Shown in pieces: positions 1-5,469 of a stretch of DNA of 5,469 bases. Below the pieces are notes generated by a model. The model was not told where the DNA came from. It searched no databases and worked only from the letters and a program-made list of their open reading frames with translations. How positions within the stretch are numbered: the stretch's first letter is position 1; each line of letters begins with the position of its first letter. Made by a program: the position numbers and the translations under genes. The stretch spans positions 1 to 5,469 of the forward strand of contig DAOVOW010000165.1 of NCBI GenBank assembly GCA_030629485.1, written 5' to 3'. This DNA comes from a bacterium (GTDB taxonomy: Bacteria; Zixibacteria; MSB-5A5; GN15; FEB-12).

Positions 1-158
1 GGTCGTGGTTCGAAACCCCTGCGGTTTCGAGTGGCAAGCCACTTTGTCGCGCTTCGCGCACAGCTGCGCGCACCCTTCGACTCCGCTCAGGGTGAGGTGG
101 TGCCGCTCAGGGCGACACGGTCAAGCCGTGTTTCTCGCGCTGCGCGCGCGCGCAACTG
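1..158. repeat. Gene-free cluster of small hairpins (REP/intergenic-repeat-like)
   Basis: No credible gene lies here. Instead there is a run of back-to-back inverted repeats. An 8-bp perfect stem pairs 10-17 with 23-30 around a 5-base loop. A 5-bp stem pairs 31-35 with 38-42. GCGC-TTC-GCGC and GCGCA/TGCGC stems lie around 47-70. A 6-bp stem pairs 71-76 (CACCCT) with 89-94 (AGGGTG). Another 6-bp stem pairs 115-120 (ACACGG) with 126-131 (CCGTGT). The decamer CCGCTCAGGG occurs twice, at 83-92 and 103-112. The CTTCGACTCCGCTCAGGGTGA segment resembles intergenic repeats common in environmental bacterial genomes, recalled from memory. The block sits directly downstream of the transporter stop, so its hairpins could stabilise or end that transcript. 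No T-tract marks a classical terminator. Confidence 0.6.
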
Positions 159-1622
159 CTACACATCCGCCGCTTCGTATCTCTTCACCCACTTGGCATA
201 CAGGAGCATTAACAGAGCTGAAGCTATCCCTATCGCCGCGAACTGGTACCATAGTTCGTACGGTTTGTATGCCGTCCACAACATGTCGGTTGCCTCCTGG
301 TGCGTCATGCCGGTGACCTCAACCAGTTTATTCATTGCCTCGGTGCGGTCGACGCCGGTAACGCCGTTGTTGTCGGCCAGGTATCTCAGGGCCAAATTGG
401 CTTTGTCGCCCATTCGGTCATAAACGTGTCCTGCAAACCATGACCCCAATCCCCAGCCAATCCCCTGAGGGATGTTGGCATACCCCATATAAAGGCCTTT
501 CTTGCCATCCGGTGCAATGACACCGAGATACTCGTTCATTTTGGGTGAGGATAGCATCTCGCCAACGGAGAAGATAAGGATACCGAACAAACATATATAC
601 CCGCTGGTCGTAAAGCCCGCAGCCACCAGTCCGACCGACGCAATCGAGATACCTATAAACATCGAGTGAACGCGTCGCATTCGTGACACCAGAAAGTTGA
701 GATACACCACCAGCAGAATAATGAGTCCGGGGTTGATGTTAATCATCCATTCCTGGGTGAGCTGCGCGCCGCGCGTGGAGTTTTGCTGAAGCATGAAGTC
801 CGGCAGGTGGAGATCAGCGACAAGTTTGGAGCTGTCGACCCAGTCGACGATGAAGTTGGGCAGCATGTCGAACAGTTGCATAAACATCAACCAGAAGCCG
901 GACATGATGAAGATGAAGACTATCAGTCGCAGATTGAAGATGTTCTTGATCGTAATCCAGAAGACACGGAAAGGATTCCCCTTCTGTTCGCCGCCGGCCG
1001 GCGGGTCCTTGTAGGTCAGCAGCATAAGAAGGTTAAGCGATACGATCCCGGCGCAGCCGTAAAATACCATCGGCCAGGAGATACCATACAGGAAGTGCGC
1101 CAGCGGTGGGCCGAGAAACCCGCCGATGTTGACCAGCATGTAAAAAGTGCCCCAGCCGACCGACGAATTCTTCTTTGTCAGCGTCTGACACATGGTCCCC
1201 TGAACGCCCGGCTTGAAGATGGCCGTGCCGAGCGCCAGCGTGCAGCATCCGATCAGGAACGGATAGAACTCCGTCTGCGTGGCCATCAGAAGGTAGCCGA
1301 TCACTTTGATGACGATCGACACCGCGATAGTTTTCTTGTAACCGTAGCGGTCAGCGAAACCGCCGGAAATCATTGGCGTGAGCGATTGAAAGAGCGCCCA
1401 CCAGAGAAAGATAATCCCTTTGTCAGTTTGGGAAAAATGCAGTCCGCCGATTTCGTCGGCCTGAGCGATATAGATCGGGATGACCACCCGCACGCCGTAG
1501 TAGGCGAGGCGTTCGAGCATCTCCATGATATTGACCATCCAGAACGGACGGCTCATGGAAAAAACCTGGGAGACCAGGCTTTCTTTGGCGGGAACTGTAC
1601 CGGGGAGTGATGATGTTACCAC
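159..1622 (-). CDS. Proton-coupled peptide transporter-like MFS protein (POT/PTR2 family)
   Basis: This is a complete 487-residue inner-membrane transporter. Family knowledge suggests proton-driven uptake of di/tripeptides or related small solutes. TM1 carries the POT signature: E34-M-L-E37-R38 is the ExxER proton-coupling motif, followed by Y41, Y42 and R45, matching the YYGxR of characterised POTs. The TM2-TM3 loop has MFS motif A (GGFADRYGYKKT, about 87-98). K137 in TM4 (IFKPG) matches the conserved TM4 lysine. FYMLVNIG (160-167) is the FYxxINxG signature with Val for Ile. E355 before SSP matches the conserved TM10 glutamate. I count about 12 membrane segments. The two extra helices (HA/HB) found between the halves of many bacterial POTs are absent. 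Two loops predicted to be periplasmic, 259-296 and 403-455, are unusually long. The GTG start is supported by GAGGA six bases upstream; the next in-frame Met is residue 23. The gene diverges from its only neighbour, so the substrate cannot be inferred from context. Confidence 0.88.
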   Translation of the reverse strand: MVTSSLPGTVPAKESLVSQVFSMSRPFWMVNIMEMLERLAYYGVRVVIPIYIAQADEIGGLHFSQTDKGIIFLWWALFQSLTPMISGGFADRYGYKKTIAVSIVIKVIGYLLMATQTEFYPFLIGCCTLALGTAIFKPGVQGTMCQTLTKKNSSVGWGTFYMLVNIGGFLGPPLAHFLYGISWPMVFYGCAGIVSLNLLMLLTYKDPPAGGEQKGNPFRVFWITIKNIFNLRLIVFIFIMSGFWLMFMQLFDMLPNFIVDWVDSSKLVADLHLPDFMLQQNSTRGAQLTQEWMININPGLIILLVVYLNFLVSRMRRVHSMFIGISIASVGLVAAGFTTSGYICLFGILIFSVGEMLSSPKMNEYLGVIAPDGKKGLYMGYANIPQGIGWGLGSWFAGHVYDRMGDKANLALRYLADNNGVTGVDRTEAMNKLVEVTGMTHQEATDMLWTAYKPYELWYQFAAIGIASALLMLLYAKWVKRYEAADV

Positions 1623-1628
1623 GCGATG

Positions 1629-1633
1629 TCCTC
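1629..1633 (-). promoter_or_regulatory. Shine-Dalgarno of the transporter
   Basis: On the minus strand this reads GAGGA, six bases before the GTG at 1622-1620. It decides the start in favour of the GTG over the internal ATG at residue 23, which would leave only a few residues before TM1. Confidence 0.6.
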
Positions 1634-1658
1634 AGATGTGGAGTTGGTCTCTGAGCAC

Positions 1659-1687
1659 AAGAAAGCAACGGTTGCACGATTAGTCAA
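1659..1687 (-). promoter_or_regulatory. Weak candidate promoter for the transporter
   Basis: On the minus strand TTGACT (1687-1682) stands 17 bases before TTTCTT (1664-1659). The -35 is good (5 of 6) but the -10 matches only 3 of 6 and lacks the key second-position A. It is listed as the best candidate I could find upstream of the transporter. An activator or another sigma factor may be involved, or the true promoter may lie elsewhere. Confidence 0.2.
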
Positions 1688-1723
1688 CGATGAAACCGAC
1701 GTCATTTGGCGGGCAACAATGTA

Positions 1724-1752
1724 TTGACATCGTGGGTAAATACACCTATATT
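1724..1752 (+). promoter_or_regulatory. Strong sigma-70-type promoter for the secreted protein gene
   Basis: TTGACA at 1724-1729 is a perfect -35 box. It is separated by exactly 17 bases from TATATT at 1747-1752, which matches 5 of 6 positions of TATAAT. Transcription would begin near 1758-1760, leaving a leader of about 215 bases before the GTG at 1975. A short inverted repeat, AAATA (1738-1742) and TATTT (1749-1753), overlaps the -10 and could be an operator, though in AT-rich promoter sequence it may be chance. Confidence 0.7.
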
Positions 1753-1794
1753 TGTCTACAGTGGGGGGCGAGTGTACAGTCGGAGAGTTCCCTG

Positions 1795-1911
1795 ATGACC
1801 AACCCGATTCTTCGGGAGGAGATCAATGCAATGTTTCGATGCCGTCGTTATCTCGTCGGTGACAAATGTAAACACATCCGGTACCATCGCGTCGATGATA
1901 TCCGATTTTGA
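1795..1911 (+). CDS. Possible 38-codon leader ORF
   Basis: This small ORF lies wholly inside the predicted leader of the secreted-protein gene. It begins with ATG seven bases after GGAGAG (1782-1787) and ends at TGA 1909-1911, 63 bases before the downstream GTG. The product would be a basic, Arg/Lys/His-rich peptide that I do not recognise. A second in-frame ATG at 1831 follows GGGAGGAG (1814-1821). It is in the same frame as the large gene but separated from it by stop codons. Ribosome-site spacing is the only evidence; coding is uncertain. Confidence 0.2.
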   Translation: MTNPILREEINAMFRCRRYLVGDKCKHIRYHRVDDIRF

Positions 1912-1990
1912 CATTCATTCATGCAGCAGCACCAGCGCTCGAGTTGAGCGTGAACTGATAGCGGAGGTACTACCGTGCAAATCAGAATAG
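1826..1990 (+). CDS. Possible 54-codon upstream ORF overlapping the start of the secreted protein gene
   Basis: The ATG at 1826 follows GGAGG (1815-1819) with an ideal six-base gap. The frame stays open for 54 codons to TAG at 1988-1990, 16 bases past the GTG start of the large gene in another frame. Such an overlap is typical of translational coupling, so this ORF might regulate or help initiate the downstream gene. The peptide starts MQCFDAVVISS and is Ser/Val-rich with three Cys; I recognise no family. A 5-bp hairpin (CCCGA 1803-1807, TCGGG 1812-1816) would hide the first two bases of its Shine-Dalgarno. It may be a chance ORF, or a clue that the annotated N-terminus of the large protein needs checking. 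Confidence 0.27.
   Translation: MQCFDAVVISSVTNVNTSGTIASMISDFDIHSCSSTSARVERELIAEVLPCKSE
1963..1968 (+). promoter_or_regulatory. Strong Shine-Dalgarno that fixes the GTG start at 1975
   Basis: GGAGGT ends six bases before the GTG at 1975, near-ideal strength and spacing. In-frame stop codons upstream (including the TGA at 1909 and two TGA codons around 1946-1954) exclude an earlier start. The next in-frame ATG, at 1996, lacks such a site. A 5-bp hairpin, CGCTC (1936-1940) with GAGCG (1946-1950), lies just upstream and leaves the site exposed. Confidence 0.75.
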
Positions 1991-4908
1991 TTTTCATGAC
2001 TGCGGCTCTCATTCTCATCGCCAGGTGGGACGGCTCGAGCCGGCAGCCGTTGGGATCGGGTATGAATGACGAAGTCCTCGGTCTGGCGGTTATCGGCGAA
2101 AACAACGTAAACGAGCAGACGTCCAGTGCTGTCAGTGTTGTTCCGAAAGTTGGAAAATCAGCCGGGGACGAGTCGGAACCGCAGGCTGGCTTTGCCCTGA
2201 CCCGTCCTGAAGGTGCGGACAACCACGCTGCGGATAACCCCACCGCCGAAGAGATAGCGATGAAAGCCGCTGAGAGGCTGTCCAAAGCTGTAGTTCACCG
2301 GTACCCTTGCGACCTCAGAACCGACCCCGTCCAGCGTGAATCCGCCACACGTCAGACAAGTTCGCGGAGTGAGTTGTTCTTCGAAGGGTTTGAGAGCGGC
2401 GTGGTGCCACCATCCGGTTGGACCGCCATCGTCAACAACGACTACACGTGGGAGCCCAACAGTTTCTCCCCTTATGAGGGTGCGTATCAAGCCAGTTGCT
2501 TCTACGATGAATACTATACCGGCTTCCAGGACGAGTGGCTGATCAGCCCGATCATTGATCTGACCTCTGAAGGGGCGCCCTGGAAACTGGACTTCTGGTG
2601 GAAAGGCAGTTACTACTACTCCGTGTCTCCCTACAATAGTTGCGATCTCATTGTCATGATCTCCACTGATGGCGGCACTCTCTGGGATACCCTCTGGACC
2701 GAGCACGAGGCAGGCGAATTTACGAGTTGGCAATGGTACAATGCGGTTATCGAGCTTGACGGTTACCTGAGCGAATCCAACGTCAAGTTCGCCTTCCAGT
2801 ACATCGGTTTCGATGGCGCCGAGTTTTCTATTGATGCTGTCTTGATCCACGACGGTGGGCCGGCAGTCGGTCGCTGCTGTTATGGTGACCCGGAAGCACC
2901 ATCCTGCGACGATACTACTGAAGCTGAATGCGCTGCTCTGGGCGGTACCTGGGAGCGGTACCGGAACTGCGCCGAACATCCCTGCCCGATTTACTACCCG
3001 CCGCCGCCAAATGATGATTGGACCAATGCCGAACTGATTCCCGGACCTTTCCCCGCCACCGTCACGGGGACCACGCAGGGCGCCACCCTGGACTGCCCCG
3101 GTCCTTACTGGTGGAACATGGTCTGGTATGTTTTCGAGGTTCCGTACGAACTCAATGACGTGGATGTCGACTATTGCGGGTCGATTCCAGGTCTGGACAA
3201 CGCCGCTTCAATCCTCTACAGTGATCCTGTCGTCTGTGAGGATCCCATCTACCGCGAGGACTACGAGTGGCACGACTGTGGCGACGGCGAAACCAACCCG
3301 CATCTCTGGTGGACGTCGCTTCCGGGGCCGGCCACATACTACCTGCCTGTCTATACAGGCAATGACGAGAGGCAACGCCCTTTTCAGTTCACGATCAGTT
3401 TCTCCGAGACCGAACCTCCCGAGACCGGCAACTACTGTGGTGATCCGATTACCTTCGATATTGGATTGGCCGATCTTCCGTACACACTCACCAACCAGTC
3501 CAACTGCGGTCGTGACGACTGGTACGACAATACCTGCCTTGGCTGGTACGATCGTGGTGAAGACATCATCTACCAGTTGAACCTGCTGGAAGACCTCGAC
3601 CTGAGCATCACGCTTGACCCCAAGGGCACGGCGTACTCAGGGTTTCTCATCGATTACACCTGCCCAGCCGACACCAGCACCTGCATTGCTACAAGCTCAC
3701 AATCGGAAGGCGATCCACACGGCGTCGACGGCGTCAGTCTCACCGCCGGGACCTACTACATCATGGTCGACACCTGGGCGTCTCCTGACTGTATCCCTGA
3801 TTTCGATCTAACGTTCGAGTATTACCAGCAGACATCCGGCGACGACTGCACCGATCCGCTGGTGGTCACGCTGCCGGACGACATGATCGGCGGGCCCGAC
3901 AACAATGCGTACATAGATGAAAACCAGACAAACTGCGGGCGCGGTAACAACTACGAACAGACCTGTCTTGGCAATTGGGACAAGGGCGAGGATATCATCT
4001 ACATGCTGGACGTCAGCGAGACGGTCACCGTGGATATCTTACTCGATCCGGGTCCGACCAACTGGTCCGGAATACTGATCGACGACAACTGCCCGCCCGA
4101 CGAGACCGACTGCATTCAGTACTCAACAGCCAACACCGGCGCCCACGGTCTCTACGAACTCACTCTCAATCCCGGCTACTACTACGTCATGGTCGATACG
4201 TACGCCTCACCCGACTGCATTCCCTCCTTCACCCTGACTATCCAGCCGGTCGCGTCCGGTCCGGAAAACGATAACTGTGAGGACGTTACTCCGGTTCTAC
4301 TGGCCGATGGCGTGCCCGTTGTGTTCACCGGCGACAACACCAACGCCACGCATCAGTGCGATCTCTTCGAAGGCGCTCATGTCTGGCATGCTTTCACGCT
4401 CGACACCGGCATGAACGTGACGCTTGATTACTGCACGACGAACCCTGCCTTCACCAACGCCTGGCTTTGCCTGGCTATCGGCTGCCCGTGTAGCGGCATC
4501 ACATCCTCCGGTGAATACGACTGGGATACCTGCGGTGACAGTAACCTGACTATTTCATGGAATGCCCTTGAACCCGGCGCCTACTACTACCCCGTCCTGA
4601 CCGAGGAGGGTTCCGAGGGACCCTACACGATTCATGTTGTCGGTGAAGTGGTGGCTGGCTGCTGTGTCGGTATCAGGGGGAATTTCAACGCCTCCGAGGA
4701 CAACGATATCGACATCTCCGATCTTGTCTATATGGTCGACTACATGTTCAACGCCGGGCCGGAACCGCCGTGCTGGGAAGAGGCCAATATCGACGGCAGC
4801 GGCCCTGTAGGTGCGGACGACGGACCACCCGATATCGATATATCCGATCTGGTCTACCTGGTCGACTACATATTCACAGGAGGGCCGCCACCGCCGGATT
4901 GCCCGTAG
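1975..4908 (+). CDS. Large secreted Cys-rich multidomain protein with choice-of-anchor J, PPC-like repeats and dockerin-like C-terminus
   Basis: This 977-residue protein is probably exported and has no catalytic motif I can identify. Residues 1-17 are a short hydrophobic start (IVFMTAALILIA) that could be a signal peptide, although the cleavage site is not obvious. Residues 18-134 are low-complexity, perhaps a propeptide or linker. Residues about 135-293 form a choice-of-anchor J (cleaved-adhesin-like) domain, from FFEGFESG through DEWLISPIIDL, ISTDGG and FSIDAV. Residues 301-337 are a six-Cys module (CC...C...CAALGGTW...C...C). Four beta-rich domains follow: A1 (346-477), B1 (485-617), B2 (622-757) and A2 (764-890). 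B1 and B2 share NCGR, TCLG, GEDIIY and MVDT-x-ASPDCIP. A1 and A2 share VWxxF, DYC and a CGD motif, and resemble bacterial pre-peptidase C-terminal (PPC) folds. Residues 896-977 hold two dockerin-like calcium-loop helices (DIDISDLVY) and a proline-rich Cys tail. Adhesion, matrix or surface-display roles fit, but this is inference. Confidence 0.85.
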   Translation: MQIRIVFMTAALILIARWDGSSRQPLGSGMNDEVLGLAVIGENNVNEQTSSAVSVVPKVGKSAGDESEPQAGFALTRPEGADNHAADNPTAEEIAMKAAERLSKAVVHRYPCDLRTDPVQRESATRQTSSRSELFFEGFESGVVPPSGWTAIVNNDYTWEPNSFSPYEGAYQASCFYDEYYTGFQDEWLISPIIDLTSEGAPWKLDFWWKGSYYYSVSPYNSCDLIVMISTDGGTLWDTLWTEHEAGEFTSWQWYNAVIELDGYLSESNVKFAFQYIGFDGAEFSIDAVLIHDGGPAVGRCCYGDPEAPSCDDTTEAECAALGGTWERYRNCAEHPCPIYYPPPPNDDWTNAELIPGPFPATVTGTTQGATLDCPGPYWWNMVWYVFEVPYELNDVDVDYCGSIPGLDNAASILYSDPVVCEDPIYREDYEWHDCGDGETNPHLWWTSLPGPATYYLPVYTGNDERQRPFQFTISFSETEPPETGNYCGDPITFDIGLADLPYTLTNQSNCGRDDWYDNTCLGWYDRGEDIIYQLNLLEDLDLSITLDPKGTAYSGFLIDYTCPADTSTCIATSSQSEGDPHGVDGVSLTAGTYYIMVDTWASPDCIPDFDLTFEYYQQTSGDDCTDPLVVTLPDDMIGGPDNNAYIDENQTNCGRGNNYEQTCLGNWDKGEDIIYMLDVSETVTVDILLDPGPTNWSGILIDDNCPPDETDCIQYSTANTGAHGLYELTLNPGYYYVMVDTYASPDCIPSFTLTIQPVASGPENDNCEDVTPVLLADGVPVVFTGDNTNATHQCDLFEGAHVWHAFTLDTGMNVTLDYCTTNPAFTNAWLCLAIGCPCSGITSSGEYDWDTCGDSNLTISWNALEPGAYYYPVLTEEGSEGPYTIHVVGEVVAGCCVGIRGNFNASEDNDIDISDLVYMVDYMFNAGPEPPCWEEANIDGSGPVGADDGPPDIDISDLVYLVDYIFTGGPPPPDCP
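3010..3405 (+). repeat. PPC-like domain A1 of the secreted protein
   Basis: Residues 346-477. It opens with NDDWTNAELI after a proline linker, typical of PPC-like domains in secreted proteins. Landmarks are V383-W384, D399-Y400-C401 and the C435-G-D segment. The same landmarks recur with nearly equal spacing in A2 near the C-terminus (VW 803-804, DYC 818-820, CGD 853-855). This makes A1 and A2 distant copies separated by the B pair. Confidence 0.55.
3427..4245 (+). repeat. Tandem duplicated B1-B2 domains (period about 142 residues)
   Basis: Residues 485-617 and 622-757 are copies of one Cys-rich beta domain. Matching landmarks are C511/C654 in NCGR, C521/C664 in TCLG, GEDIIY at 528-533/671-676, LDP, SGxLID, CP-x-D, MVDT at 597-600/739-742 and ASPDCIP with C606/C748. 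The Cys positions are retained, which suggests conserved disulfides. The codons have diverged, so the duplication is not recent. Confidence 0.8.
4264..4644 (+). repeat. PPC-like domain A2 of the secreted protein
   Basis: Residues 764-890, opening with ENDNCEDVTPV and closing with GPYTIHVVG. It matches A1 rather than the adjacent B domains: VWHAF corresponds to VWYVF, LDYC to VDYC, and YDWDTCGD to YEWHDCGD. The tract ALEPGAYYYPV corresponds to LPGPATYYLPV in A1. Confidence 0.55.
4705..4896 (+). repeat. Dockerin-like duplicated calcium-loop repeats
   Basis: Two 66-base units (4705-4770 and 4831-4896, period 126 bases or 42 residues) are about 54/66 identical by my hand count. Each encodes DIDISDLVY-x-VDY-x-F and a GP-rich tail, the F-hand pattern of type I dockerins. 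In the second loop, ligand positions 1, 3 and 5 (N938, D940, S942) are separated from D955 and D958 by about nine extra residues (PVGADDGPP region). The first loop (N903, N905, S907 or D909, D913, D916) has about two extra residues. No cohesin is visible in the window. Confidence 0.75.
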
Positions 4909-5092
4909 TGGTTGAACCCCACAAGACCGGATTCCCGCGTTCGCGGCCTGTTGTTGATAAACTCTCGGTCGCGTCATTGCCAAGCCGGCGTAGGCAGTTG
5001 TGACAAGCTCGAACCTTGTGGGTGTCTGCCACCTACTGAAATCGATGAAGATGGACCCCGCCTTTAGGGCTTGTTGAAAAAGCTCCATTTCT

Positions 5093-5241
5093 CGTTATTG
5101 CGAGTGACCGAGGACACTCGTGCAGACACTCGTGTCGTTATTCGGGTGGTGTCGGGCGACCCCGCCCGACGCCTGCCTTCACACGTGATGGCTGTCGCAC
5201 CTGAATCAAGCCACTGTGTGGCCGCCGGTCTCGCGATGACG
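5093..5241. repeat. Candidate small repeat element with imperfect terminal inverted repeats
   Basis: CGTTATTGCGAG (5093-5104) and CTCGCGATGACG (5230-5241) are inverted copies matching at 10 of 12 positions, bounding 149 bases. Inside are a direct repeat GACACTCGTG (5113-5122 and 5125-5134), a second TCGTTATT (5135-5142, also at 5092-5099), and a strong hairpin (5148-5173). The layout resembles a MITE-like or dispersed intergenic repeat. I see no clear flanking target-site duplication, so mobility is unproven. Confidence 0.45.
5148..5173. repeat. GC-rich 11-bp hairpin
   Basis: GGTGTCGGGCG (5148-5158) pairs with CGCCCGACGCC (5163-5173) across an ACCC loop, with one G-T wobble. It is not followed by a T-run on either strand, so it is not a canonical intrinsic terminator. 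It may still block exonucleases or act in a Rho-dependent end. It is the strongest local hairpin in the right flank. Confidence 0.6.
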
Positions 5242-5431
5242 TGGATACCTACTTTTCCGACAAGCCCCCTGCCCAGGGTTTCCAGAGAACATATTGCTAT
5301 GCGTCGTATCCATCAGTCTCCGACTCCACTCCATCGAGACCATGATGCCATCGGTAACTCGACCAGCGGCACTCGCCCACCCCGGCTCATTCCGGTGCGC
5401 TAAACAGGCGTGGTTGGCTTTCACCGAGAGG

Positions 5432-5469
5432 ATGGATTCGCAAATCGGAGCCCGGACCATAGCCGTCGA
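5432..5469 (+). CDS. Possible start of a gene running off the right edge
   Basis: ATG at 5432 opens a frame MDSQIGARTIAV that remains open to the window end. GAGAGG lies immediately upstream but with no gap before the ATG, which is too close for a good ribosome site. Only 12 codons are visible, so neither function nor reality can be judged. It is the only candidate neighbour on the right. Confidence 0.2.
   Translation, partial: MDSQIGARTIAV

Larger units (their letters stand above)
4909..5431. other. Gene-free region with decayed intergenic repeats
   Basis: No convincing gene or T-tailed terminator follows the secreted-protein gene. Recognisable fragments include GGATTCCCGCGTTCGCGG (4929-4946, with a 4-bp stem), CGTCATTGC at 4972-4980, and TTGTTGAAAAAGCTCC (5071-5086). 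These resemble dispersed intergenic repeats that I recall from many environmental genomes. A more ordered element occupies 5093-5241 and is listed separately. From about 5280 to 5431 I see no structure, and the only long ORFs run through the repeats. Confidence 0.5.

Noticed and set aside
1..20. GGTTCGAAACC-like string suggesting a tRNA T-arm
   Set aside because: The flanking bases do not form the 5-bp T-stem or an acceptor end. The string instead forms an 8-bp hairpin with 23-30.
783..1610. 275-codon plus-strand ORF opposite the transporter
   Set aside because: The encoded protein is highly charged and low in hydrophobic residues, as expected from the antisense of membrane-helix codons. The minus-strand frame carries clear POT motifs over the whole stretch.
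1690..1911. 73-codon plus-strand ORF spanning the promoter
   Set aside because: It starts upstream of the -35 box, so the predicted transcript would not contain its start. Only the part from 1795 could be translated from that transcript.
2158..2979. 273-codon minus-strand ORF
   Set aside because: It lies antisense to the anchor J and Cys-module coding region, which has recognisable domain sequence. It has no motif of its own.
4935..4946. Hairpin just after the secreted-protein stop as an intrinsic terminator
   Set aside because: The stem is only 4 bp and no T-run follows; it looks like a repeat fragment.
4555..5088. 177-codon minus-strand ORF crossing the end of the secreted-protein gene
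   Set aside because: Most of it is antisense to the duplicated dockerin-like repeats, and the rest is intergenic repeat sequence. No family features are visible.
5071..5403. 110-codon plus-strand ORF
   Set aside because: It reads straight through the inverted-repeat element and the 11-bp hairpin, and its composition does not resemble the real genes in the window.
5206..5460. 84-codon minus-strand ORF
   Set aside because: Its end (SRYPRHRETGG) is the translation of an intergenic repeat, and no ribosome site or family pattern supports it.

Overview
The window reads as chromosomal DNA of an uncultivated, moderately GC-rich bacterium. The best taxonomic clue is the large secreted protein. It ends in a dockerin-like pair of IDISDLVYLVDYIF repeats followed by a proline-rich GPPPP-Cys tail. 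It also combines a choice-of-anchor J domain, short CC...ALGGTW Cys modules and PPC-like beta-sandwiches. From memory this style is typical of candidate phylum Zixibacteria and relatives in the FCB group. That placement is inference and no search was run.

Layout: 1-158 is a gene-free block packed with small hairpins and repeat fragments. 159-1622 (minus strand) is a complete transporter of the POT/PTR2 branch of the major facilitator superfamily, with the proton-coupling ExxER motif intact. 1623-1974 is a divergent intergenic region. It holds a near-consensus sigma-70-type promoter (TTGACA, 17 bases, TATATT) pointing right, and about 215 bases of leader with two small ORFs of uncertain reality. 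1975-4908 (plus strand) is a 977-residue, Cys-rich, probably secreted multidomain protein with a GTG start behind a strong Shine-Dalgarno. 4909-5431 is gene-free and carries remnants of intergenic repeats, including an 11-bp hairpin and a roughly 150-bp stretch with inverted-repeat ends. A possible gene start lies at 5432 and runs off the edge.

Functional reading: the transporter probably imports di/tripeptides or similar small solutes with protons. The secreted protein has no recognisable catalytic domain and looks like a binding, adhesion or surface-display protein. The two genes are divergent and share only the intergenic region, so nothing shows that they work together.

I see no CRISPR array, rRNA, convincing tRNA, transposase, toxin-antitoxin pair or defence gene. 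The most interesting points are the mirror-like A-B-B-A order of beta domains in the secreted protein, the 9-residue insertion in its second dockerin-like calcium loop, the long leader with nested ORFs, and the structured intergenic repeats on both flanks.
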